Shown piece after piece: positions 24,801 through 36,935 of a DNA stretch of 64,000 nt. Below the pieces are notes generated by a model that was not told where the DNA came from, did no database searches, and was given only the letters and a program-made list of their open reading frames with translations. The translations under genes and the position numbers were made by a program. The stretch is from Moniliophthora roreri (lineage: Eukaryota > Basidiomycota > Agaricomycetes > Agaricales > Marasmiaceae): positions 124,001-188,000 of the forward strand of contig LATX02000224.1 of NCBI GenBank assembly GCA_001466705.2, given 5' to 3'. Each line of letters begins with the position of its first letter. The stretch's first letter is position 1.

Positions 24801-27800
24801 CAAGCCATCTACTGCTCGATGTAGAAGAAATAATACCGGCCACAAACTTTGCCCTTTCCCACAATTGGCACTAGCCGGATGAAGGCCGGAACCAGAGGTT
24901 ACTCAACGACTCAACAACGACTCGTCGCTCTTATGCAAATAGGTTCGTTTCCAGCGTCGGATTTAGGCTACTCCTCTCGAACGTCCTTTTTCTGCACTAA
25001 TCATACCATTCCTCCAGTCCTACCTTCAATGAAATGGCGATACCTAGACTATTGTGCACGTTACAAACTCGTGTTATACTGGTAACCCCTCCGTTGGCCC
25101 ACTGAGTCTTAAACGGAAAATTACATTCTATTGCTCTTCGCTTACCGCCCCATCAATCTCGTCCCGACAACTCTATTCTTCGGTATAACCGTCATCAGGG
25201 CATTACCTCATGGTGATCGTCGGGATTTATACGCGTGCCGACTTGACCATGCTGGCGCGTTCCGCTCCTCGTCGCATATCTATCAGGGCCAATCTGTCAT
25301 GAAATACTGATACGAGTACCGTCGGCTAACATTCAACGGTCTGACGCACTGAGGAGATTCCATCGGACCTCGAACACTTGGCCTTCGTTCCGCTATCTAC
25401 TCTGTCAAAAGGCACTGCTTAATTACTGGTCACCCACAAGATCCATCAACAATACTTACAACCGCTTTTGGATGCAAACAGGGTCAAATATTGAAGTAAC
25501 CTTTGCGTGTCGGTGACCTTTCAATAGCTCCCTAGCCGTAAGATTGTACAGATGGTGGTTCCCTTCACGACGCGACAAGCGCAGCACCCGTCCCCCTTCA
25601 GAACGTTACCTACGTTCACGACGCACGCGACACCCTGTTGTATCCCCCTGAGGTATAGCTCTCCTTCTAAACTTGCATCTGTCCATGTATCAAGATGCCG
25701 CAGACTTACCTCCTGGGTATTCTTTCGCACGCATGCTCTAGACATCTCTTCTCCAAGGGGTGATCCGCCGGTACCAGGACGCCCCGGCAAACCTACGCCG
25801 TCGGCGAGCTGCTGTCGGAGAGCTTTGGGCAAGCTATGTCTGTTCTGAAACCACACAGCAAAAAAAAATTTCAAAGCCTCGTTATCATTCCCTGGATTCT
25901 GAAGATCTGGTCTGGCACATGGTCTAGCTCACGGCGACAGGGTATCACGGCCTACAATGATACATCGGTCACCATTTGATTGGTTCGAAGCATCGCTTTA
26001 ATTTGAAGCTGGCACGAGGGCTGGTATGTCAGACATTAAATTAACTTCTGTCAGTCTCTGACAACTTTTTAGACTTTCGGCATATCAAGGAACGCTAGTA
26101 CTGATGACGAAGTGCAAGGAGATAGCCTACATGTGCGTCCTAACACGAGATTGTCTTTCATTTTATGCCTCGATAATGGCGACAGGCTGCGCGATCTGCG
26201 TCAGCTTATTCGAAGGGAAGGGTCCTTTTGCATGCAGCATGTTGGGTTACGGCCTGACGTTTTCCAGCGTTGCTAGCACCTGGCTTTCGAAATGAAGTAT
26301 GGTATCGTTATCTTGTTTTAAGACGACAGCATGATGCTAATGCCTCGTTCAATTAGAATTCTGATCCCTATATCGGACTTCAATAACGAGGATCATGGAC
26401 TCAAAGGGTCTCGAAACATGCCTAGGGTGGTTATGTCCCTAATCTGCTATTTTCTGTCAAGCCGAACAGGGGCTGGAAAAACGTGGCTTCAGAAGCACGT
26501 AAATCAGCGCTCAAAGGTATATTGCCTCCGTTCTATAATCGTCACTAAAGGCTAACTAGGATTGAAGGAGCTCTGTCTCCACACTCTTTGTACTCCGTAC
26601 GATACCAAAGAAGGTGATCTTTGTCTTCCAGCTATTCAGTTTTCATTAGCTCACCTTGATACTACTTCGCTTGTCCTTGATCCCATAGTTCAGAAGAATC
26701 CGATCTTAGCCGGGGGCAGCCCTATGGAGTCTCTCGTCTGCATTACAGATGATTTTTTGGGCCTGCAAGATGTCGGAGTAGCGCCCACAATGGTTTATTA
26801 CGTCGAATCGGCTATTCGGGAGCTCCGTGGGATTTTAGACGTGCGCAATTTGGGCTGCAAATCACCGTTCGGAAAAGAATGCGAATTGACCTTTGTCAAG
26901 ATCTCGACACCTTGAATACTAGTTCCAGGCTATTATACCCCCTTAGCTCTCTTGAATTACGATTCATCCACCCCTACGTGAGCATACTACGGAAAGGCAA
27001 GGCTATGTTACTTACATTAACGACAGCTTCTCAAACGGTCGAATGTGACTCATCACTCGCATCCTTCCAGTTGGAGGCGGCGAGTGTCGGACTTCAACCC
27101 ATAACCCAGGAAATTGAAAGCTGTTGGGCGTCAACGGCAATCTACACAAAGTTTGATTCTTCCTGGAGTGTCGGAGACAAGACGGAGAATTTGGCAGGAA
27201 CTCGCTTCTCCTCGCTTAGTGATGTATTCCTCGGTGGTCTCCCTCGGTCTTGGTGACTAAGGTAACATCTCTGGAGCTTCACTGATTTATGTTTGGAAAA
27301 AAAAAATTTGTAGCTAGATCAATTGCAAGCGCTCCCGAGTCGCCCACCGCGAGTCATAGCTGTTCCTAAACTTGATACCGTGGGGAAGCGCCAATCAAAA
27401 CAGACTTTCCCAAACGGGATATGCCGGATAATGCACGTGACTGCCACGCGTTAGGATCTTTGATGTCCTCCGCACTAGGCGGAAAACGGTGATGGAACTT
27501 TGCCTTGATTCGTCTTTCATTCTTGCGCTCGCCTCACCTTCCACTGCCAGAAACCAGTGCATAATTCATATCTTTCTATCGATATCCCTGAGATTAGCCT
27601 CCAGCCCTCGCATACTTTGAAAGGAATCCTCCGTTCTTTCGAGAATCTGGTATGTTCTGAATACATGTTCTATTACTAGGATGATGGTTAATTTATGTAC
27701 CATTCATTCCCTCATTGTTGCGTGCCTTGATGATGATCAGAGCTCAAACGCCCGCTTTCGTCCAGTGTCAAGTGAGGCTATCCGCAACTTGCGACGGTTC

Positions 27801-28022
27801 AGGTCGGAATCTTGACAACGGATTGAAGTAAAGCCTGTTCACATCTATCCGCTTTGGGAGATTGTACTAAACTCGTCAAAATCTTGGAATCTAGGACAAA
27901 CTGACTCAATGCCACCGAAACTCTATGTATGTTCATTCGTGTCGAAGAGTATATAAAGGTGCAGTGCAGTGCTAGGCCTCCTTCATTCAGCGGCTCTCCT
28001 TTGTGCTAATCCCTCGATCATC
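21844..28022. other. Gene-poor spacer (6.2 kb) between the two adenylating enzymes
   Basis: I see no gene that can be assembled. Two adjoining plus-strand frames near 26562-27256 and a hydrophobic frame at 26104-26295 have amino-acid-like composition but no motif and no confident start. A minus-strand frame at 24201-24845 is similar. These could be decayed genes or mobile-element remnants. The last ~70 bases contain the promoter of the next gene. Confidence 0.4.
27952..27958 (+). promoter_or_regulatory. TATA box of adenylating enzyme copy 2
   Basis: TATAAAG about 65 bases upstream of the ATG at 28023. Confidence 0.55.
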
Positions 28023-29899
28023 ATGTTCAGGACACATCTCGACGTCCTCAAATCCAGTTCAACATCTTTCCCCTGTGAAGCCGCCTTCCGAGTCCCTTCC
28101 GCATCCTCTTCATCGCAATCAGTCGAATGGGATACCATAACCTATCAAAGGTTCTACGACGATGTGTTACTATTTGCACGTTATTGGGCACGAAAGCTTC
28201 GACGCGATAACATACCACAACGTTCAGTAGTTGGTCTTTGGTAGCTATCAATCATAGTCTTCTGCACGATGTTTTTCTCATCGCGTAACATAGGCTTGGA
28301 GGCTTCAGCTACACCGACGTTCTTCACATATATGGTCTTTCTAGAGCAGGCTACATCCCACAGATGTTCAGCTTACGCCTTCCTAACCCCGACGTCATCT
28401 TCGAGCTTCTACACAAAGCTCACGCTCGAGCCCTCATCTGTGATCCCAGCTTTGCGAATGTATCAGACGGGTGCCCCGTGCCCCTCCACAACGCAGTCGG
28501 TTTCTCAGAGATTGATGGGGGAAACGAAGAGCTGCCTTCCGTGCCCGCTGTCGACATTGATGACGTTGCCTTCTACTTCCACACTAGCGGTTCAACCTCA
28601 GGTAGTCCCAAACTCGTCCCTTGCAGCTACGCCTGGATAAACTCGGTGGTTGAGAAATCTCAACAAGTCTGTATCCCTTATCGCGAAGATCGTCGAGATG
28701 TTGTTACTTGGCTGTAAGTCTGATCTATTACTGGAGTCGCGTGCGGCTATTTAAATTTCTCTTTCACAGTGGAAGTATGTGTCACATTGGACAGACCTTC
28801 AGTAAGCACCTCGGATAGAGCTCCGAATGATGATCAACTGACTTTCTTCTTCTAGTGTTAATTGGAAGTCTTCAACATGGCGCGTGTACGGTCCAACCCA
28901 CCAAACTTCCTTTTACTTCGGCAGAGTTGATGGACATGATCACCAACGCCGGTGTGAATCGGCTCTATCAATTCTCTGCCTTCCTGTCCATGCACTTCCG
29001 GGCCGCTCGCCAAGATCCCAAGTTGGCTTCTTTGCTTACCGGTCTTGATGAAGTCTTGACTTGTGGGATGCCGTTGCCGCGGGAGGATCTGGAATGGGCT
29101 AGGAATAGCGGCTTGCACTTAATGGTACGTTTGATCTCAAACTGCCGCCTGTATAGGAATGAAACTGATTGGAGCGGCTAAACACAGAACCTTTTTGGGA
29201 GCACAGAAGTTGGTGGAGCTACTTTGTTGTCAAGTAGAGTACGCGGGAGCGATGCTTCTGTACTCACTCCACTCAAGGGCACGCATTACCTCTTCAAGCC
29301 CATACAACAATCTGAAGGCGCACACCAATCCACTGCTCGTCTGTTCGAGTTTATCGTCATGGCAGACTCGCCGGATTGCCCTGACGTATCGCTTCGCAGT
29401 AGCGACGGTACCTTTCATACAGGAGATCTCTTCCAAGAGATCAACGGTAGCTACGTCTTCTGTGGACGAGACGATGATTGGATCAAATCACAAAATAGTC
29501 TCAGATGCGATACAAAGTATGTTTTAGCATTCCACAATACATTCATCAAGCTAATCATAATCATAATCAATTATCAGAGCCATTGAAGACAACGCCCGTC
29601 AAATGTGCGGCAACGTCATTAGTGATTGCATCGTCGTCGGTACCGGCCGTCCTTCACCGACAATGTTTGTCGAGGCCTCTGCTGACGGGGTTGACGAAGC
29701 CAAGTTGAAGAAGGATATCCTTCGCAAGACAAGGCAGTTCCACTCTAGACGATACATGCACGAACGTATCGTCTCGGACAAGTTTATCGTTATCGTTCCT
29801 CGAGGTTCATTGCCACGAACTGCCACTAAAGGCAACATCAGACGAAAAGCCGTCGAAGAGATGTACAAGGATCGCCTGGATGCGATCTATGGCTACTAA
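28023..29899 (+). CDS. Stand-alone AMP-binding (adenylating) enzyme, copy 2
   Basis: Six exons (28023-28240, 28294-28713, 28770-28801, 28856-29124, 29188-29516, 29578-29899) total 1590 nt, 529 residues. All core motifs are canonical: A3 FHTSGSTSGSPKLVPCSY, A5 NLFGSTEVGGAT, A7 FHTGDLFQE, A8 FCGRDDDWIKSQNSLRCD, A10 LPRTATKGNIRRK. All exon boundaries match those of copy 1, including the 32-nt exon 3 (GSMCHIGQTF), so the two arose by duplication. It should activate a carboxylic acid as acyl-AMP. No partner domain is attached and the acceptor is unknown. The nearest neighbour is squalene synthase on the opposite strand; a shared pathway is not shown. Confidence 0.9.
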
Positions 29900-30515
29900 A
29901 AATCTGGGGTGTATCCATATCCTATTTTTATTCGTGTCTCTTATTGTTTTTTGGATCTCTTTACACACACTCTCTCTTCAAACTTATAGTTATTGTCAAT
30001 CATCATCATAGAGCACATACATATCCATCGATTATAATTCGCATTTTCTGTATATAACTGTATCTTACTACCACTAGGCTTACTATTTCCTCATGGAAGT
30101 ATCAAAGATGTACTGTATGCATGCATAGTGTACAAATTCAAGTAACTGTTTCAAAGCCTTGAAACTATTATCCCTGGAGCCTGAAGAGCGGACAACTTGG
30201 GAGCGACGTCGAGTGCAGATAGCTCATCACTCCACTAATACCCGCACTTTGTAGAGTATTTTGCAATTAATCCCAAAATCACAGCGTTCAATACCCCCGG
30301 CCATAGCATTCATAGCACCGAAAGCCCGAAATGCCTATAGTTTATACAGCAGTATATTATTATGTCGTCTTCGTATGTAGGGTATCATTGTAAAAATACA
30401 CAGCATGCCGCTCATTCCCGAAGTAACGTCGTAGTTGTCCATGCCCATGCCCGTGCCCGTGTTCATCATGTCCGCGTCCGCGGACCTCTCTTCATCAATC
30501 AAATATACCACCTAC
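29900..30515. other. Convergent 3' intergenic region
   Basis: AT-rich 3' flanks of the adenylating enzyme (+) and squalene synthase (-). A short low-complexity stretch of CATGCCC/CGTGCCC units lies near 30438-30484. No gene. Confidence 0.6.
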
Positions 30516-32301
30516 TCAATCCGAGAGCCGCAGCACCATGAAGGCCGCCGCTGTCACCAAGGTTCCCATCATAGTGAACGCGCCTAGGGCGTAAAAGATG
30601 GCCTCCCATGGGAAACCATCGGATTTGCGTTGTGATTCGTCGGGTGTTTCAACTTTACCTATATACCCAATTATGATCAGCATCTGTCTCATAGAAGCGC
30701 CTCGCTCAAGTGGAAAAGGGGTACCCACCATACTTGCCTCGCAGCTCTTCAACTCTCTTCCTCTTCCTCAGTTCCATATCTTTTGATTGCTCAATTTCGT
30801 ATATCAGTGTACGAGCATCAGCAGGATCGAAAGTGGGCATATCGCCTGCCCTGTCGGGGAGTCGGACGAATGTGGGATAGTTGTGTTCGTACCACTGCTC
30901 GACCTGAAGGTATTCAGAATCAGACGTTTGCGTTGAGGAGGAAGAGACAAGAGCTTTACCTTCCCACAAGCCACTGATATCTTCAAGAAATTGGGATCTG
31001 CGGGGCTAGCTTTTGCGTGTATCTTTCGACAGTACGTCCTAAAGATATCCGCTACATCGCGGGGGTTTGTTGAGCGCATGATGAGCTAAAGAGCCTACAG
31101 TCAGCTAATATTCCAAATCCGAAAGAACCGTTGGGGCACTCACATCCGCAGCGGTGGCCTTCCTAATTTTGATATTCCTCTGGAACATATCCGGGTTCAT
31201 GAAGCACAGCTCGAGGGTAGCGATCGCCATAGACGCCGGGATTGCACAGAACACGAAGACACTCTGGTTTTTCAATAGGCGGAGATAATCCAATCCGTCC
31301 GTGAGATGACGCATGGCGTCCAAGATCATCTCGCTCTGGACCCACTGCGCACGTTCCTTTGCCTCAGGAGCGCACATCTCCTTCATATCCTTGAACTTGT
31401 ACTTTTCTTGACCCCAGATTTCTCGAGGCCAGAAATATCGACCTTCCCCAAGGTCTTCACGGTAGTCACGGATAATGTTGGTTTTTTGTAAAAGAAGACC
31501 AAGAGAGTTGGATAGCTCGAGCTGGTCTGCGAGCCAAGGGGCCTCCTTTTTTGAAGCGGAGAACAGGCCTGACAGACCTTCACCGACAAGACCGGCAACG
31601 TAATGACAGTAAAGGTCATATTCGGCGATCGTGGCAAGGTAGAGGGGTGTGGATTTGGGAGCGGTGGCAGCCCGGTGAGCGAAATCGGCCATACCGACAG
31701 CCATTTTGCGGGTTATAGAAAGGATTACAGCCCGGTATCTGTAGTCAAGACCATAAACTAGCTGCAGGTGAGAAAAAACGGACAGAAACACTCACTCGGG
31801 TGCGAGGCGGTTGAGCTCATCAACAACTTGGTCATATTCAACGAGTAATTGTCGGTCCTTCTCATCGGGACCACACTCTGTGAATGTCCATCCAGGTTTC
31901 ACAGTGAGCTCATGGAACGAGCGTAGTATCGGTTGCTTCTTCTCGTCGGGAATTGTCATGTCATCTTCAATGGTATCCAAGCCTCGTAAAACGAGGTAAA
32001 ATAAGCAGACCTAACAAACATGGACTCTTGTCTGAGAATACAAACGCGTTCAGTGAAAAACAAGACATACCACCCGAGCCAAATCGCCGTCAAGCTCCTT
32101 GATGACAGCAGCAAAACTTCTGCTCGTCATATCTAAAAAGTGCCAGCAACGTCTCATACTGCTGCGGTCCCAGCCAGAGGTAGGGTGCTCCTTCATCGAG
32201 GTAATGTCGCGTTTTTGTTCATGGTACAACCAGAATTGCAGTAGAGTCCGGAATTCGTATGGATGTGTAAGGAGAAGGGTTATCCAGTTTATGGCTCCCA
32301 T
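30516..32301 (-). CDS. ERG9: Squalene synthase (farnesyl-diphosphate farnesyltransferase)
   Basis: Multi-exon gene starting MGAINWITLLLTHPYEFRTL. The first Asp-rich motif is FYLVLRGLDTIEDDM, created at an exon junction. The second region contains QKTNIIRDYREDL, followed by the diagnostic GRYFWPREIW. Other family blocks are YCHYVAGLVGEGLS and FCAIPASMAIATLELCF. A C-terminal membrane anchor, FPWEAIFYALGAFTMMGTLV, ends the protein. It condenses two farnesyl diphosphates to squalene on the ER membrane, the first committed step of ergosterol synthesis. All splice junctions are GT-AG. It is an ordinary, intact housekeeping copy, and there is no sign that it belongs to a dedicated triterpene cluster. 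Confidence 0.96.
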
Positions 32302-33246
32302 CTTTGTCGTCTCTGAGGGAGGAGGTGGTGGTGAGAAGGAAAGGAACGTGGAGATAAAAATTCAAAGAAAAATGAGCCTATAATAATTATTGTATTATTA
32401 GGTGACGACAACCTGAATTTTTTAGGCGAGGTCGTACGATTGCGTTGCATGACAATATCCGGAGTTAGCGCCTATTTTTGGCAGGTCAGCCAAAATCCGG
32501 CGCCTTGCAACGTACGTCAAAAGGTTACATAAATACTCGTCAACACACAAGATTTGATGCCTGAGGAGCAAAGATCTTGCTCACTCTGCGTGAATCTACT
32601 ACTCATCCAAAGGCGGGGTTAAGGGTAACATCAGCGTAAATCGCATGAAGCCTCGAGCTTCCGCCTTGGTAGGCGGTGCGTGGTAACGAACCCTTTTCGA
32701 AGATGATGTAGTGATGCTTGCGGGCTCGGCTCGGCTCAAAGCCCCAGGCTTAGGCCTGGCTTGAGAGGGCTCAGGCTCACCAAACATTGAGCCCGAGCCT
32801 TGAGCCGCCAGAAGTCCGAGCCGCCAGAAGCCCGAGCCGTAGGCAGGGCCCGGCTTAGGCCAGGGCTTTTGGGTATCACTTGCCTACAGCCACGGGTTGC
32901 ACTTTCCATCATATCGTCTAGGGCTCAAGCCCTGGGCTTAGGCTTTCAGAAATGCAAGCCCGAGCCCTGAGTCCGGTCGAAGCCCTACAGTAGGGCTCAG
33001 CTCGGCCTTGTGAGCCCCGGCTCGGTCAGGCCTGGCTTCAGGGCTTGAGCCGAGCCCCCAACATCACTAAGACGATGATCGTTTTTTTCTGACGCTATTC
33101 GCTCGAAAGAGTGGCACTTTGAGTAAAAGTTGTGGCTGCTGATTCGAGAAAAGATCTTTCATAAACGGCCTCACGAAATTCCAAAGTGGGAGAAGATCGT
33201 CCTCGCGCCTATCATGACACATCCCGAAATGGAATCACCGCAGGAC
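32302..33246. other. Intergenic region with MITE insertion
   Basis: Promoter side of squalene synthase followed by the hAT-like MITE at 32709-33069 and ~180 bases of unassigned sequence. No gene. Confidence 0.6.
32709..33069. mobile_element. hAT-like MITE (361 bp) with TIRs and 8-bp target duplication
   Basis: The left end reads TAGTGATGCTTGCGGGCTCG; the reverse complement of the right end reads TAGTGATGTTGGGGGCTCGG. The terminal repeats extend ~35 bases with some mismatches. Flanking octamers agatgatg (32701-32708) and agacgatg (33070-33077) differ at one base and fit an hAT 8-bp target-site duplication. The interior is a dense array of GGCTCGGG/CCCGAGCC-type units able to fold on itself and has no coding capacity. 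Termini starting TAG and 8-bp duplications are typical of hAT elements; no transposase is in the window. Confidence 0.75.
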
Positions 33247-34796
33247 TCATAAGCGTTGTTTTCGATAGCACTGTAGTTCATGTACCAGAAACGGTAAGAT
33301 TTCGAGTGCAATGAGGTCGACGCACCAAGTATCAATGGCTAGCGCATTCGACATCTTGATCCGATCTCCTTCTCTTCCCCAGTAGACATATACCCCCGGT
33401 GCAACCTCCTCGAACAAATCTCCCATCGTCTCTGCGAAGCATAGTATCCCGTCTATCCGTCGAAAACATTCGAGTCTTGGGCATTCATCGCAATCACAAC
33501 TAATGGTTTCGTCCTGAAACTCATAGTGGAGTAAGGGAGTACCATCGTCATCATTCAGCAGAATGTGCATGAGAAGCTGTGGATGCGTGTCCGCCACCAC
33601 GCCTCCTCGGAATCCACCCCTGAGCATAGGAATACCAGATTCCGTACAGCCATAAACGTTCTAGAGGCAGAGGTACATGTGAGCATAACGAACGTCAAAG
33701 TGCGGTAACACTCACTATGAGGTGGTATTCCATTCTTCCAAGCCCACAGCTCTTCGTCTTGTGGGAGATGCACACCGCCTGTGATAATGCCATCCAGGTT
33801 CCTCATCTGGTTCAGGAACGCAGGGCAAGCACGAGCATCTTGAATGCAAGACGGGAAACATCGACGCTCAACTGAGAAGTCCGAATTGGATCATTGCGAG
33901 GCGGAATTTTACTTGCTTGTTGAATGGTACAGGTGCCATGGAAGATGCGACCAGCGAGAACTGCATAGGTTTATGAGCACAGGCACAGATGGATGACAGG
34001 CAGTAATGTAGACGTACGGGTCGTCAGTCCAACATGATACAAGGATTTTCTGAACGGAAGTGAGCTAGACATCTGATAGACAGCGATAATGACACGTACA
34101 TCCAGGAATCAACCTCCTGCAGTTGTGTACTCTATTCAAAGGTGCGGTTGACCTTCCTCAGAATGGCATCGAGAAGGCGATAAGTAAGACATGCAAACTG
34201 GTTTTGGTATCGCAGATGTATGAAAGATTAGCCGAATGTCTTTGGGTTCGAAAGGAGGTATTCGGGGTATGACTCCGGTCCGTCTGAACTGATAATATCC
34301 GGCAGAGAGTATATTGTCTGGGCCAGGAACTCGTAGCAAAACCGCTCGCTCTTCTTCGCCGAAATTAACGTTATCGTAGATCGACGCTCGGGCGCTGGAC
34401 TCCACTAGCAGGTGCGAAATGATATCGACAGCGCTGGGGAGCATAGCCTGCTCTCATGATACCGTAAAAGTGCACAACTACTTCCGTATAAGTCACACCA
34501 AGATGGACGCTGATGGGAACATCAGCGGCTGAGTGCTTTCCGACATGCAATTATGAGACGTACTAGAGATCGACGACAACTCTCTGTTGAGTCCCATCCC
34601 TCTGAAGTACTTTGAACCGATATCGCGCGTACCACAACACATCCCTGTAGAATTCTGCGTAAGAGATATCGGTATAGCCCGTGATTTGTGGTTCTTGAAG
34701 GCAGGAGGGGAAGAGTGAGCTGCCCCGCTCAAGGTCGGTCTTTGCGATATCTTCTCGTTCAACTGGGGTACACCAAGTGATAATGTCGATAAACAA
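33247..34796 (-). pseudogene. Decayed third adenylating-enzyme copy
   Basis: Homologous pieces of copy 1 appear in order on the minus strand. The N-terminal part (DLERGSSLFPSCLQEPQITGYTD) lies near 34740-34560. A middle part, VDIISHLLVESSARASIYD, follows near 34430. The A3 region is LIFHTSAIPKPVCMSY, which lacks the Gly/Ser phosphate loop. Then come MRNLDGIITGGVHLPQ, NVYGCTESGIPML, GGVVADTHPQLL, and GDLFEE...GREGDRIKMSNAL. The A10 Lys region and the last ~100 residues are missing, and the first frame has no ATG. The loop deletion plus the loss of both ends make it non-functional. It is inverted relative to the two intact copies. Confidence 0.82.
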
Positions 34797-35299
34797 AATC
34801 TAGAAACTCACCCTTTCCCATATGATTCTCTATCTCTTTGGCTTACTTCATTCCTTGCACCCTGTGTGCGTGTGATTCTTTTCTTTCAGGGATGCTTGCG
34901 TTGAAATTGGAGTGGAGGAAGAAAAGTTGTTTCCTTCCATCGACCTGGTACAAGTTACGCTTCCGAAAAGATCAAGCATGGAGTCCGGACTGGACAGTAT
35001 GACGTTCTCACCTTCGGAGTAATATTTTTCTTCACTGCATGAATGCCATGCTTCCGAGTACCGAGCTCTTTTGGGGTACATAAATTTTGCGCGGTCAAAA
35101 TGAAGAATAATGTTCCGAGCGCGTGGATTCTGCTTCGAGGGCAAATACTTTTAATCCTCAGGCCGATATGCCTTGAAATTAAGGTCAGGACCTCAAAATC
35201 AAAATTTGATTGTAAGGGCTGGACCTACATACATGTACTTGGGGTTTTCCAAGCTAGAGAGAACCAAGAAGACCCAAATCGTGGGACTCTGATTGAGTG
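34797..35299. other. Intergenic region
   Basis: Nothing recognisable. It lies between the back-to-back starts of the adenylating-enzyme pseudogene (-) and the G-alpha-like pseudogene (+). Confidence 0.5.
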
Positions 35300-36660
35300 A
35301 TTCACTCTGATGACCGGCCACCACGTGGCTTTCATCTGCCTCCCACGCCGTCACATGGATCCATCGTCAAGCTTTCAAGGTCGGACAACGACATCTACGC
35401 ATATATATCGGAACTTCTCAGTTGTTTGTTGAACGAAGGCATGAGCAGGTCAGTTTGGACTCATTGGTCTTCCGTTTCATCAAGTCCTAACCCCGCTTCT
35501 CTTGGCGTCGCAGGCGGTACTTTACCGGATAGCATTGGTGACGGTGATCCTGGTGTTAGCGATTTGCAAAGCCATTGCTACTTGGAAGGGCACCAAGCAT
35601 ACGTGGCATCATTTGCTCGGGAACTCCAACTTCCAGACAAACTGCCCCGATTTTTCTTCTATTCGCCATTTTTGCTCTATCTTGCACAGATAGCAGCATT
35701 TGGGACCCGAGCACATGCTCGGATAATCCTTCAACTCGGCATAGTCAAGACTCTACGCACACTTGGTCCGTCGGGGAGTACACATCAGGTGCGAGAAGCA
35801 TTGGCTCCCGGAGTTTTGTTAGACGGTTTGGTGTCAAAGCTGAGCCCGGTTTCCGACGCCGACACCTATTATCCATCAGTTGCCGAATACTTTTGGGAAC
35901 TGCATTCGACTGCGGAACGTTCGGTTCAAACCGAGTCCAACGGGTTATGGTCATGGGTTACCCGAAATGATCAAGACGACGGCGGTTCTCTCGATGTCGG
36001 GCTCGATGCCAACTTAATCTCCGATGCAATTGGCGTGTTGAACGCCGTATTTCTTCACCCTCTTGAATATGTCAAGTCAAACGATATATGCGTATTAATC
36101 ATAGGTCGGGAGAAAGAGGGAATTCATGTGAGTACCGTAAAATGCAAAGCGAATTACATCAAGTCTCTGAAACATTTACTGTTTGTCAGTCTTTGCCAAA
36201 GATGGCAAAACTTGAGACGTTCAGGAGGATCTCATCAAACAGCTTACAACGATGATTTCAAAGCGCTAGCCATAGTGAATAATATATTGGGTACCTTGCT
36301 CAGCCTTCCCTCTCCTTGCTGGGCCTACGGAGAAAGAGACCATGTATTCGAGTCCTATGGTACATCCTGCTTTCCACAGAGTCAAGTTCCTGGCACGAGC
36401 TCGACTGCACTGTTGCAACACTAGACCATCATGGTAATAGTGTGTCCTCGTTGCGATCACGCCTCACTCCTGGAAGTAGGGACGCAAGTACAGAAGATTA
36501 CTTGGATCTCCTCGTTCGGGCAGAGTTGGAACGTTCAGCCGGCTTATATATTGCTTGTAGTTCAGTAGTGTCGACTACTCTGCAAGGTCCGCAAAATTCA
36601 AAATTTCCGTCGCGTTTTGCAGGACGCGTTCAAAGTCACGCAATCACGTGAGTCTCCGCT
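35300..36660 (+). pseudogene. Truncated and frameshifted G-alpha-like paralog
   Basis: The long frame covers the middle of the gene at 36936-39106. Matching blocks include LPRFFFYSPFLLYLAQIAAF, RIILQLGIVKTLRTLG, QVREALAPGVLLDGLVSKL and SNGLWSWVTRND. There is no ATG in frame at the 5' end, and the exon carrying the P-loop-like segment is absent. After 36120 homology jumps between frames: LPKMAKLETF, then NNILGTLLSLPSPCWAYGE, then LSTESSSWHELD...GNSVSSLRSRL. Downstream the G3 to G5 region survives only as scraps such as VSLRFDG near 36650. It is a decayed tandem duplicate of its right-hand neighbour. Confidence 0.75.
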
Positions 36661-36935
36661 TCGATGGCTGTGCGTGATAGAAAATGGACTTGATCAGCGT
36701 ACGTTAACACTTTGCAAAGTAAGAGCTTTATGCATTTATATATTGGTCAACGTCATACTGTCCATTCATCGCATCTACAGCTTTATTATTAAACGTTCTA
36801 CACAGAAGGTGTCCTTCGAGTTTCGAGTTGGACGCAGGCAGATGGCATCACTAGTACTGCCCCTCATGATAAAACAATGGTGTGCGTGGGACCTGGGCTC
36901 GCGGTTCGTTTCTTCCTCGCACTTTGAGCTTGAAG

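Noticed and set aside
24201..24845. 214-codon minus-strand frame
   Set aside because: No recognisable domain, no consistent splice extension and no promoter. Left as unassigned.
26562..27256. Two overlapping plus-strand frames with protein-like composition
   Set aside because: No convincing ATG, intron or motif joins them. Could be a decayed gene, but not supportable.
19911..32301. A secondary-metabolite cluster of adenylating enzymes plus squalene synthase
   Set aside because: The synthase looks like the housekeeping ERG9, and there are no tailoring enzymes, transporter or regulator between them. Proximity alone is not evidence.
32709..33069. CRISPR-like or satellite array because of repeated GGCTCGGG units
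   Set aside because: The units are irregular and in both orientations without spacers. Terminal inverted repeats and target duplication explain it as a MITE.
35297..36424. 375-codon frame as a complete gene
   Set aside because: It has no ATG, and homology to the intact paralog leaves this frame before its stop. Treated as a pseudogene.
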